27,291 bases of DNA from a virus. This document shows, piece after piece, positions 13,409 to 21,592 of the stretch (its first letter is position 1; each line of letters begins with the position of its first letter). Both the position numbers and the translations under genes were made by a program. The stretch spans positions 1 through 27,291 of the IMG/VR virus record IMGVR_UViG_3300046746_000247; one strand, given 5' to 3'. The notes beneath the pieces are model-generated. The model had not been told where the DNA came from. It did not search any database and saw only the letters and a list, made by a program, of their open reading frames with translations.

Positions 13409-16400
13409 TTATACTGGATCGTCAAAACCCGGGCAGCATTCTGTATATTCAAATGTTATAGTTTTATCTTGACCTGAACTAAAGCTCCAACTAACATCTG
13501 CAATGGCGCACGGAAGCACTAAACTATTAGGATCATTCGGATCAGTTTCATAATTTCTGACCTCAAAAGTTCCTGCATTGTTATTGCCATTATTTTGTGT
13601 ATTTTGCATAAATATTGTATTTGTACCGCCTAATAAAATAGAGGGATCAAAACGATATGTTACCATTCCGCTTAAAGGACAAGTAAAGTCTCCAACGCCT
13701 ATTTGTACATTCGGATCAGTAGTTCCAATAAACACTGAACCAATTTGAGCGTTTTGGTTTAAATCAAGGGCACCTATATATGTTCCGTTTAAAAATACAT
13801 CAAAATTATCATCTCTTGAAGAATTGCTATTACATACTTGCAACACAAATGTTTTATCTGGACAACTTGGAGGCGCATTTGCTACTATAGTTACGGTAAC
13901 CTCGTCGAAAGCGTCGTCGGGGTCAGTGACTCTTAGTGTATATGTTCCGCCGCCAACAGGCACAGTTCCCGTTATACTAGCTACTCCTGTAAAGCCTTCC
14001 CCTGTTGTTGTCAATGTTAACTCAGGTGGTAAATCATCTGAAGACCACACTAAATCTGTAGCGGGGTTATGATCTGGATCCGTTGCTGTTATATTTAACC
14101 AGCTGTATGGATCGCCCTCTATAAAAGGGCCTGTTGGTAATTTGCTAACGTCTATATTTGGCGGCTCTACTACTTTATTAATTCGTACTGTAACTAAAGC
14201 AGGCTCACTATACCTAGTGCCATTAAATGCCCTATATGTAAAGCTACCGGCAGGGCCATTGTAATTTAAAACATTAGGCGTAAAAGTAATTTGGTCATTT
14301 ACTATAGCACTTAAAGTACCATTAGTAACATTGTCGCTTGCTATTTCAAAAGTTAAAGGAAAACCTTGGGGATCAGTTCCTGTTAATATTAAAGAAGCGC
14401 ACGAGGTACAATCCTCTTGTACTATATATTCTTTAATGTCCGCAGTTGGAGTTTGTATGTATACAGCGCAATCAGGATTACCAAATACTCTAACATTAAA
14501 TGCACTTATAGGAGGAACTACAATAGCGCTGGGTCTGCCTATACCCTGTACAGGAAACTCTTTTGTGTCTACATTATTATCAGTATTAGAATTAAAATAA
14601 GTAGCATCTCCTTTTATATATTGGAACCATTTATTTTCTTTATCTAAAAATTGTTTTATATAACCTTCTTGTAAATCTGTTTTAATATACTTAGTATACC
14701 AGCCTTCATTTTTTAAAGTTTCTGATGTTAAACTTTGTAACTGCAAAGCTTCCACTTCAGCTAAACTCAAACCTTCATATGTGCCGTCACCATAAACATA
14801 TTCGCGGGATTGGGTGCCTGAGTAGTTTAATGTTTTGTATTTTTTGATTACGTTAGGCATTTCGTTAAATAGCATCGTAACCGCACTATCGTATTGCTCT
14901 CCATAAAAATTGTTTCTAGTAGCAGTATCAATTCTGTGTTCCCAGATTATACCATCTTTAAATGTATAATATATGTCATTAAGGCTTAACCCTCCCCCCT
15001 GGCTAAAAGACTTCCTACTTTCCCAACCATTTGTGGACTCTTTAAAACTAATAACAGCAGATGTTGGCGAAACCAATGTGGTATTTCCGCTGCCGTCTAT
15101 AATACCATCTTGTAATTTACCTACCCACTCTGGGGCTAATTTATTTAAACAGATATTATATTCATTTTTATCGTCGTCAAAAGAACCCCAAGTTATTGAA
15201 GAATTTTTTAAATTATCTGCAAAAAAGTCCCCCATCCCGTACCTTGAAATTTCCTCTAGTCCATCGGCCGATAATCTTAATATAACACCTCTGTTTTTAT
15301 CTGTGAAATATGCTCTATATCCATAACTAGCAAAACTTTCAGGATGCTTACTAATACCAAACTCGCCCATATAAGGCACAGCTTGGCCCAGAACAGCGTT
15401 ATTCGATGTTACGTTAGCATTACCATCCGCATTAAATAAAGCGTCCTTATTTGCGAGTATACGCAAGCATTTGTCTTCACATAAAGTTACTAAATTTGTA
15501 TCTCTTGTATGTAGTTTTTGTATTGATCCGTAAATAGGATTTAAATCTTTTGTTATAGCTTCTGCTTGTATAAATTGATTAAGATCATTTACGCCAGAAA
15601 TAGAATTAAATATTTGTGAAAATATTAACCCTGTTCTTCTTCTCTCTTCACTATATGGTTCTTTTAAAACAGCAGAAACAATAGGGCCATTGCCAAGTGT
15701 TGTTGCGTTAAAATCATCTCTAACGCGGTCGGACTCTACTCCATTACCAAAAGAATAGCAGTTGTGCCATGGCAATGTATGGGGATTACCATATTCAGAT
15801 ATAGGGTAAGCTTCAGATGCAGCATAGTATAACTCTAATTCTGCAGACTCTTTAGGTTCTGTTTCAAATACACCAGGGTTGCTGCTTGTAAACGTCGTGT
15901 CATCCGCTAATATGCTTAAAAATTCTATTTGTGGTGCGGCAGGGTCGTTTGGCGACGTTCTGCTATTGGCAGGCGCTGGGAAAGACCAACCTGAGGGGCC
16001 TTGAAATAATCCTGTTCCGTTAGCTTCATCTAGTGGAACAACGGTTAAAAGCCATCTTCTACGCTTGTTAGATCCTTCATTATATAAATTACTAGACGAA
16101 GTATCTGTATAATTTCTTATTCTTTCCCCGGTTTCAAATGCTGTAATCTTATATATAACCTGGTCAGGGTCTTCTCTAAATCTAAATAAACCCCCAACTT
16201 TTTCCAGAGTATCAACAGCTTTTCTATATTCTGGGTATTGGGTCCTACCGACATCAAAAGAAGACTTAGGGCTTGCCCATAATCCTGTAAAACCTATTTC
16301 AATTTTATTGCCACCAATTTCAAATCCTTCTCCTCTGCCAGCATTTTCACTTCTCCCTTTGTCAACAAAAAAACCCGCACCGCCCCATGGACCAGTTACA

Positions 16401-18934
16401 TAACTCTTGTTAACTTCGTTGTTATCTCCTATCCAGCCCAATGAAACAGCTTGTGCTACCGCATATTGATTTGAGTTTGCATTACCTAAAATATATTGTT
16501 CAAGAACTGCGTCTTTAAATAACTTAACAAAAAACCTTCCCTCAAATTCTGCTTTATTCTCAAATTGCTTTAAAGAAAACTGAGTATTTACACCTTGTAC
16601 TAAATTGCTGCTTGAATCGAACATCCATTCCACGTCGTCCCCAAACCTGCCTTTTATAGAAATTCTATACCAATTACCACCTTCGTCTATTTCTTCAATA
16701 CTTGATATTTCGTATAAATCACTTCTGTTTGAAGCATCAAAAAATCTAACTAATCTAGTTTCTGATACAGAAGCAGGATCTAAAATTGCAGAAGCCGAAC
16801 TGTCATCTAAAGCCTCTTTACTAATCCTAAAAAATTGAAAATCTTTTTGAGGCAAAAAGTTGCTGTCTATGTTGTCTGAATCGTCAACTTGTCCTAGCGT
16901 GGCTACAACTTCTTTTAAAAATAAAGGCGCTTCGTTAGATATTGCAATTACTTTATATTTGGCAGGGAAAGGCACGAATTCATCTGAGTCATGCGTCTTT
17001 TTGAGCTCTAAAAATGTTTCTTCATCAACCTTATTGCGTTCTGCAGAAGGAAAACTAATCCAAACGTTACCGTCTTGGGCATCGTACCATCTGTCCATCG
17101 CCAAGTTATAATACTCGTTCGATGTTTCTTTTACGTAATATTTGAACGCAGAAAACGCTACAGGAGTCTCTCCTTGAGCCTGAACCGTTATTTGATTATA
17201 ATCTATAGCCTCAGGTTTTTGAAGCGTTGTAGACGCTGATTCAGAAGTAAAAACCGGTGTTTGTCTTCCGTAATTATCTTCAAAAACTACACCAACTTGA
17301 TATGTTCTTTGAGATTTTATAGATTTATAGGGTATTCTTGCTACGGATTCACCATAATCACTAAATTGATGCCCAACACAACTCTCTGTTTCATCATATA
17401 CGCAGTCCCAATCTGGATTATGTGCTATAGCTATATTTAAAGATGGCGATACAGGATTATTTGAGCTATCTATTAAATTAAAATTTTGCAAATAGTTACC
17501 GTAAATTAATCTATTACCTGTTATTTCCTGGCTTTTAGCTTTCCTCGGTACATTGTCATATGCTCTAAGTATTTGGTTTGAGGGCAAAACAGAAGATATA
17601 ATTTCGGATTGTATATTAAATTCATTTGCATCCCAAATATCGCTACCTCTTTTAAATGTTTCTACTACATATACAGTTTGATTATTTGTCTCTTTATATA
17701 ATAAGTCAACTTCAGTTACATCAATTGGTGTATCTGCGTTTGCAAAGCCAGTTATAACACATTGCTTCATTTGATTAACCATGCCTAGATTATAACCTTT
17801 CTTCGTTTCGTAATCAAAATCTCCCGGTAAAAAAGCTATTTCTGAAAATGGTGAAAATGTTGAATAATAATTGTCGCTATATTTATATCTATATGCGAAG
17901 CGAGGGAACTTAAACTCAAAAAATGGGTCTTCCACAAGAGATACCTCCCACGTACCTAATCCATCGGGAGTTTCAGTAGGTGCGGCCAAAATAGATATAA
18001 CCGCAGATGTTTGAGTTGGACCGGGAGGAACAGAAATAACTTCTGCTCTAATTACAAAGTCTACTGGAGTTGTAGATCCTGGTAATTCCGTAGATGTTTC
18101 AAAGCTTAATACATCTCCAACTCTATAAAAAGGGTAGGGGCTGGATGCCCAGTTCACATTGAATTGGGTACCTATAGGTGCGGCAATCCTACATGTGACA
18201 TCCCTACAATTATCAGGAGCCCCGGGGTCCGGTATAACAAAGTTTTGTAAACAAGTTGTTTCTACTATAGCTGGATCGCCGTTTTCATCTAACGATCTTG
18301 TTTTAGATAAAGTTAAGTTAAGTTTATTTAAAGGACTTTGCTTTATAACAGTTATATCTGATTCAATAAAATCTCTTGATAAAGAGCTATCTGCGCCGGC
18401 AAAAACACTATGCGTTAAAAAATCCGACCCTATGTTTGCATTTTTAAAGCTTTTTATATTTATTACTTTTGGCTCGGATTGATCATCTGTCCAAAATAAT
18501 AAATCTTCAATAATATTTATACCTGTAATTAAGTAATTTTCACTAAAATTTAATATATTATTTTTATCTACTAAAATAGGTGTTACTATTTCTGTTGTTT
18601 GATCGTATTCCGCAATAGCGCTGACATCTCGGCTAGCTATAAACCAGTATATTTTTTCATTAATATCATTTTTAATCTCTCCTATTTTAACAGGATTAAC
18701 TAAATCGTTAATATAACCGGAAGTCCAAGACGTATATACGCCGGTACTTGGATTTAATGATCTATAAAATTTTGAAGAATTGCCTTCTAAATTTTGCAGC
18801 GCACCTACATTACCGGTATCAGAAGTAGATATTTCTAAGTTTAGAGCGTCTCTATACTCGCCATTTGGTACTAAGCGTTCGTCAAGGTCTTTATTCATTT
18901 TACCTCGTACGAACGTACGAATCAATTCTGGCAT
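13409..18934 (-). CDS. Muzzle / tail-stabilisation-type tail protein with C-terminal adhesion modules, 1841 aa
   Basis: The N-terminus holds GKMNKDLDERLVPNGEYRDA followed by LNLEIS (about residues 10-36). I recall this pattern as characteristic of the tail-stabilisation/muzzle proteins of crAss-like phages and of many marine podovirus-like contigs. The long middle (about 50-1400) is predicted beta-rich, with a YKYSDNYYSTFSPFSEIAF stretch that also fits that family. From about 1500 the protein becomes modular: a cadherin/tandem-95-like domain (about 1508-1590, LTGTDPQGFPLTFEIA ... ITFTPNVLNYNGPAGSFTYRA), an Ig-like domain (about 1610-1685, TATDPDHNPA ... YTLRVTDPDDAFDEVTVTIV) and a Cys-containing terminal domain ending in TECCPGFDDPV. 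It likely forms the distal tail tube, with the modules exposed for binding. Two connector genes lie upstream, 3 bases away. A strong small hairpin lies 15 bases into the coding region. Confidence 0.8.
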   Translation of the reverse strand: MPELIRTFVRGKMNKDLDERLVPNGEYRDALNLEISTSDTGNVGALQNLEGNSSKFYRSLNPSTGVYTSWTSGYINDLVNPVKIGEIKNDINEKIYWFIASRDVSAIAEYDQTTEIVTPILVDKNNILNFSENYLITGINIIEDLLFWTDDQSEPKVINIKSFKNANIGSDFLTHSVFAGADSSLSRDFIESDITVIKQSPLNKLNLTLSKTRSLDENGDPAIVETTCLQNFVIPDPGAPDNCRDVTCRIAAPIGTQFNVNWASSPYPFYRVGDVLSFETSTELPGSTTPVDFVIRAEVISVPPGPTQTSAVISILAAPTETPDGLGTWEVSLVEDPFFEFKFPRFAYRYKYSDNYYSTFSPFSEIAFLPGDFDYETKKGYNLGMVNQMKQCVITGFANADTPIDVTEVDLLYKETNNQTVYVVETFKRGSDIWDANEFNIQSEIISSVLPSNQILRAYDNVPRKAKSQEITGNRLIYGNYLQNFNLIDSSNNPVSPSLNIAIAHNPDWDCVYDETESCVGHQFSDYGESVARIPYKSIKSQRTYQVGVVFEDNYGRQTPVFTSESASTTLQKPEAIDYNQITVQAQGETPVAFSAFKYYVKETSNEYYNLAMDRWYDAQDGNVWISFPSAERNKVDEETFLELKKTHDSDEFVPFPAKYKVIAISNEAPLFLKEVVATLGQVDDSDNIDSNFLPQKDFQFFRISKEALDDSSASAILDPASVSETRLVRFFDASNRSDLYEISSIEEIDEGGNWYRISIKGRFGDDVEWMFDSSSNLVQGVNTQFSLKQFENKAEFEGRFFVKLFKDAVLEQYILGNANSNQYAVAQAVSLGWIGDNNEVNKSYVTGPWGGAGFFVDKGRSENAGRGEGFEIGGNKIEIGFTGLWASPKSSFDVGRTQYPEYRKAVDTLEKVGGLFRFREDPDQVIYKITAFETGERIRNYTDTSSSNLYNEGSNKRRRWLLTVVPLDEANGTGLFQGPSGWSFPAPANSRTSPNDPAAPQIEFLSILADDTTFTSSNPGVFETEPKESAELELYYAASEAYPISEYGNPHTLPWHNCYSFGNGVESDRVRDDFNATTLGNGPIVSAVLKEPYSEERRRTGLIFSQIFNSISGVNDLNQFIQAEAITKDLNPIYGSIQKLHTRDTNLVTLCEDKCLRILANKDALFNADGNANVTSNNAVLGQAVPYMGEFGISKHPESFASYGYRAYFTDKNRGVILRLSADGLEEISRYGMGDFFADNLKNSSITWGSFDDDKNEYNICLNKLAPEWVGKLQDGIIDGSGNTTLVSPTSAVISFKESTNGWESRKSFSQGGGLSLNDIYYTFKDGIIWEHRIDTATRNNFYGEQYDSAVTMLFNEMPNVIKKYKTLNYSGTQSREYVYGDGTYEGLSLAEVEALQLQSLTSETLKNEGWYTKYIKTDLQEGYIKQFLDKENKWFQYIKGDATYFNSNTDNNVDTKEFPVQGIGRPSAIVVPPISAFNVRVFGNPDCAVYIQTPTADIKEYIVQEDCTSCASLILTGTDPQGFPLTFEIASDNVTNGTLSAIVNDQITFTPNVLNYNGPAGSFTYRAFNGTRYSEPALVTVRINKVVEPPNIDVSKLPTGPFIEGDPYSWLNITATDPDHNPATDLVWSSDDLPPELTLTTTGEGFTGVASITGTVPVGGGTYTLRVTDPDDAFDEVTVTIVANAPPSCPDKTFVLQVCNSNSSRDDNFDVFLNGTYIGALDLNQNAQIGSVFIGTTDPNVQIGVGDFTCPLSGMVTYRFDPSILLGGTNTIFMQNTQNNGNNNAGTFEVRNYETDPNDPNSLVLPCAIADVSWSFSSGQDKTITFEYTECCPGFDDPV
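18905..18920 (-). promoter_or_regulatory. Perfect 6-bp hairpin just inside the muzzle gene start
   Basis: On the transcribed strand TCGTAC-GTTC-GTACGA forms a 6-bp stem with a 4-base loop, covering coding positions +15 to +30 of the 1841-residue tail-protein gene (codons for IRTFV). It is G/C-richer than the surrounding sequence and contains CGTACG twice. Structure this close to a start codon can lower initiation; a dampening role is inferred. It could equally be chance from the Arg-Thr-Phe-Val-Arg codons. Confidence 0.4.
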
Positions 18935-18937
18935 ATA

Positions 18938-19849
18938 TTAATGTTTTATAATTTTAGATTTATTACGTAAAACTTGTGTAATTTCCTCTATTTTAATATT
19001 TGATAACCTTAACTTAGCATTTCTTTTTGCAGCAAATAACTCTTTTTTAAATCTTAACACTAAATACTCTGGAGTGTTTGCTCGCGTTGCTAAAATAGCG
19101 TGGGCAATATATTTATATAAAGCCTCTTCTGCAAACTTGTGAACATTCATATCTCCATCTGCAGCCAAACCGTCAGAAACATATTTTAATGTAACTATTT
19201 TTCCTACAAAGCTGGAGTCAAAATTTATTATGTTTGTTATAGGGTCTATATAAAATACGCCATTAGCTTGGGCTTGTTCTGGTGATATTCCGTAGCGTCT
19301 ACCAAAATGGTTGTTTTCTAAAATATCAGCATTATTTATATTGTCTAAATTTTGCTGCGCATTGTGATTAGTAGATTGAAATGCGGTTTTTGTTTGGGAT
19401 TGTTCAGCAAGAAGATTTTCTCTATTTTGCTCGTCAAACAAATATTCAGCGTTTTGATCTTGAAGTATAGGCAAAGGATTGGATGTTTTAATTGCGGGAT
19501 ATACAATTCTTTCAATACCTCTGGAATCTACCCAAGTTATTTTAACATAATTAACATAATCTTTTGGTAAAACAAAATTAAGCGTTGGCCCTATTTCAAT
19601 CTCTTGTGATTTTACAGACGGCAAAGTATCATAATTTAATTCTTGTATGCCTCGCATTGCATGGAACTGCACGTCTGTTCTTTTGATTTTGCTTATTATT
19701 TTATCTTCACCTACATATGATATTACAAAATTATTAATAATATCGTCGATGCTGATAAACTGGTAAGAGCCGTATTCTTCATCCCAACTGTTCCATTGCC
19801 CGTCGGGGCCTAAGTAGTATTGTTCGTCGTTTATATTTACTAAGCTCAT
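18938..19849 (-). CDS. Head-to-tail connector (ring) protein, 303 aa
   Basis: The sequence has a core I recognise from podovirus/crAss-like neck proteins: KIKRTDVQFHAMRGIQELNY (about residues 58-77), then SQEIEIGPTLNFVLPKDYVN and YVKITWVD, which lead from a helical rim into a beta section. A Gln/Asn-rich insertion (about 130-165) is followed by FYIDPITNIINFDSSFVGKI and a C-terminal helical part (HKFAEEALYKYIAHAILATR). It has no enzyme motif or membrane segment. Such proteins form a dodecameric ring between portal and tail tube. Position supports this: the gene directly follows another connector-type gene (3-base gap with tandem stops TAA TAG) and precedes the muzzle gene. Which ring it forms cannot be told from sequence alone. 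Confidence 0.72.
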   Translation of the reverse strand: MSLVNINDEQYYLGPDGQWNSWDEEYGSYQFISIDDIINNFVISYVGEDKIISKIKRTDVQFHAMRGIQELNYDTLPSVKSQEIEIGPTLNFVLPKDYVNYVKITWVDSRGIERIVYPAIKTSNPLPILQDQNAEYLFDEQNRENLLAEQSQTKTAFQSTNHNAQQNLDNINNADILENNHFGRRYGISPEQAQANGVFYIDPITNIINFDSSFVGKIVTLKYVSDGLAADGDMNVHKFAEEALYKYIAHAILATRANTPEYLVLRFKKELFAAKRNAKLRLSNIKIEEITQVLRNKSKIIKH

Positions 19850-19852
19850 CTA

Positions 19853-20632
19853 TTATGATTTTTCCTGTTGAATTTGTTCTTGCTCTTCAGAATTAAATAC
19901 TTGATAAATACTTAAGTCTTTAATTAATATACCGGCAAGCTCTAATATTTTAAATACTAATTCTGTTTCCTCTGATGGATCCAGCTCAAAATCAACCGAA
20001 TAAGTAGCGTCGTATAAAGCTTCGCCATATACCATTTGATACCTCCATTCAACTTTCGCGGGCACCTTTATATAAGTAACGCTTACATTTGTAGTTATTA
20101 GCTCATTTCCGTATACCACAATGCCTCTATCATTTTGAGTATATATAGGTCTAATATTTTTAGGCTTTGTCAAAGGTGAAGCATTGATGTATAATACTTC
20201 ATTTTGATTTATTCTACCAGCTTCAACGGGTTGATTTGTAGTTTCTCTATGTATTGTGGGGTTGCTTACTGGAAAATTTGCCGGCTGAGTAGGAGATGGG
20301 TATAAATCTTTTGTGGTAGTGTTAATATATATAACTGTACCTAATCTATACATATCTGCCGGGAGATCAAAATGATCTGTGTTATAAGCTAAATCCGCGG
20401 AAGTTTCAAAAGCGGATATTTTTTTATTTAGCGTATCAAGCATATCGGAATACTCAGTATCATTACCGTGTAACCTTCCGAATTGATTAATATCGTAAAA
20501 GTATTGTTCAAATAAATCCATTTGCGCTTGATTCGCAAATAAATTAAATTCCTGAGGCGTAACATATCCTCGTTGTTCTTTATTGAGTATGCCAAGCACT
20601 CTTTGATAAACAGTATCTATACTTACGCTCAT
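19853..20632 (-). CDS. Connector / tail tubular-type ring protein, 259 aa
   Basis: The N-terminal helical part (MSVSIDTVYQRVLGILNKEQ, then GYVTPQEFNLFANQAQMDLF, residues 1-42) and the following beta part (FDLPADMYRLGTVIYIN, about residues 87-103) have the layout of tail tubular A-like or ring connector proteins of short-tailed phages: helices that pack under the portal, then a beta domain. The C-terminal third (TYIKVPAKVEWRYQMVYGEA ... PSEETELVFKILELAGILI) is a typical helix-ended adaptor. No catalytic residues are visible. It is separated from the upstream gene by a 64-base gap holding a hairpin, and lies 3 bases before the next connector gene. Neck function is inferred from position and general layout. 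Confidence 0.68.
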   Translation of the reverse strand: MSVSIDTVYQRVLGILNKEQRGYVTPQEFNLFANQAQMDLFEQYFYDINQFGRLHGNDTEYSDMLDTLNKKISAFETSADLAYNTDHFDLPADMYRLGTVIYINTTTKDLYPSPTQPANFPVSNPTIHRETTNQPVEAGRINQNEVLYINASPLTKPKNIRPIYTQNDRGIVVYGNELITTNVSVTYIKVPAKVEWRYQMVYGEALYDATYSVDFELDPSEETELVFKILELAGILIKDLSIYQVFNSEEQEQIQQEKS

Positions 20633-20654
20633 ATTTTTTTAATTATTAATTATA

Positions 20655-20685
20655 ATGATTAGGCCACTTTAAGCAGCCTAACCAC
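20655..20685 (-). terminator. Hairpin between the 272-aa gene and the connector genes
   Basis: On the transcribed strand GTGGTTAGGC pairs with GCCTAATCAT (10 positions, two of them G-U) around an 11-base loop. It lies just after the stop of the 272-residue gene and about 20 bases before the next start. The following sequence is A/T-rich but has no clean U-run, so it may be a weak terminator, an RNA-end protector or a processing site. Confidence 0.45.
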
Positions 20686-20696
20686 TATAAAGTAAC

Positions 20697-21515
20697 TTAA
20701 ATAAGTTTTTTCATGACAGCCTTATAGACTTCCATGCCTTCATCTGTTTTAAAGTATGCAGCAAGAGCTGAATATGGATGTTCATCAAAAGGTACAGTCA
20801 TTAACTTTCTATTTGTTGATCCATAAGAAAAAGTTCTTTGGTCTTGTGAAAGAGATAATAAATTTTGCTCAACCGCTTTAACTCCAACGTTTCTTAATTG
20901 AACATTTTCGTCTTGCGCTAGTTGCACAAATAAACCTGGTTTTCTTTTTGCAAAAATCATTAAGTCTCTCTTAATTTCACTTGAAGACAAAGAACTAACT
21001 TTACTACCAAATTCCACTCTAAGTATTCCTTCTGCTTCATCAACGTCTAATGATTTAGCTAAGTTTAATGCTTGCAACTCTAATTCAATCCAATCTAATT
21101 CGTTTTCAGAAATACCTACTGGATCAAATTCATAATAAACTTTATCTCTTAAAGGGTGATATAAAGAAAGTAATTTTTGTAATACCACATTTTCTTTAGG
21201 AACCTTAAGCTTTCCGTCTCTCAAAATAATTCTACCTAAAGTAGATGTTCCTTTTTGTTCATCGGCAAATGGCGATGGTTGATTAGTGGCATATCTTAAT
21301 TCTCTACTGTAACCAACTTCAGGGTCAAAATACAATAAGGGTTTTCTTTGTGTATGCTTTGATCTTATTGAATATATTAACGGCGATGAATTGCCTTTTA
21401 ATACATAAACCCTATCTTTAAATTCAAATTCTGGTTTTTTTGGTGCAGCTGTTTTTTTAGCTACAGGCTGAGGTGCAACCTCAATTGTTTCTTCTGCTTT
21501 AGCTTTTTTAGCCAT
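20697..21515 (-). CDS. Conserved-looking virion-region protein after the capsid gene, 272 aa
   Basis: I do not recognise a named family. The N-terminus (about residues 1-28) is Lys/Ala/Pro-rich and probably disordered (KKAKAEE ... KKTAAPKKPE). A folded section follows, with YVLKGNSSPLIYSIRSKH and a LLYFDPEVGYSRELRYATN stretch. The C-terminus holds RNVGVKAVEQNLLSLSQDQR and DEHPYSALAAYFKTDEG, a pattern I vaguely associate with unnamed genes next to capsid genes in marine phages. Lying between capsid and connector genes, it could be a capsid decoration, head completion or assembly factor; this is inference. It is bounded by a hairpin on each side and may therefore be made at a level different from the capsid protein. 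Confidence 0.7.
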   Translation of the reverse strand: MAKKAKAEETIEVAPQPVAKKTAAPKKPEFEFKDRVYVLKGNSSPLIYSIRSKHTQRKPLLYFDPEVGYSRELRYATNQPSPFADEQKGTSTLGRIILRDGKLKVPKENVVLQKLLSLYHPLRDKVYYEFDPVGISENELDWIELELQALNLAKSLDVDEAEGILRVEFGSKVSSLSSSEIKRDLMIFAKRKPGLFVQLAQDENVQLRNVGVKAVEQNLLSLSQDQRTFSYGSTNRKLMTVPFDEHPYSALAAYFKTDEGMEVYKAVMKKLI

Positions 21516-21551
21516 GATATGATAAAATTAAATAGTTAATAAGAGTAAGAA

Positions 21552-21578
21552 TTACCCCCGAAGTTACATCAGGGGTAA
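21552..21578 (-). terminator. Hairpin after the major capsid gene
   Basis: TTACCCC and GGGGTAA form a perfect 7-bp stem around a 13-base loop, in the 77-base gap directly after the capsid stop codon. On the transcribed strand it is followed by a moderately U-rich run (AATTCTTACTCTTATTAAC). It could be a leaky terminator or a 3'-end stabiliser that raises capsid mRNA over downstream genes. The stem is seen; the function is inferred. Confidence 0.5.
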
Positions 21579-21592
21579 GACCTACAATATGA

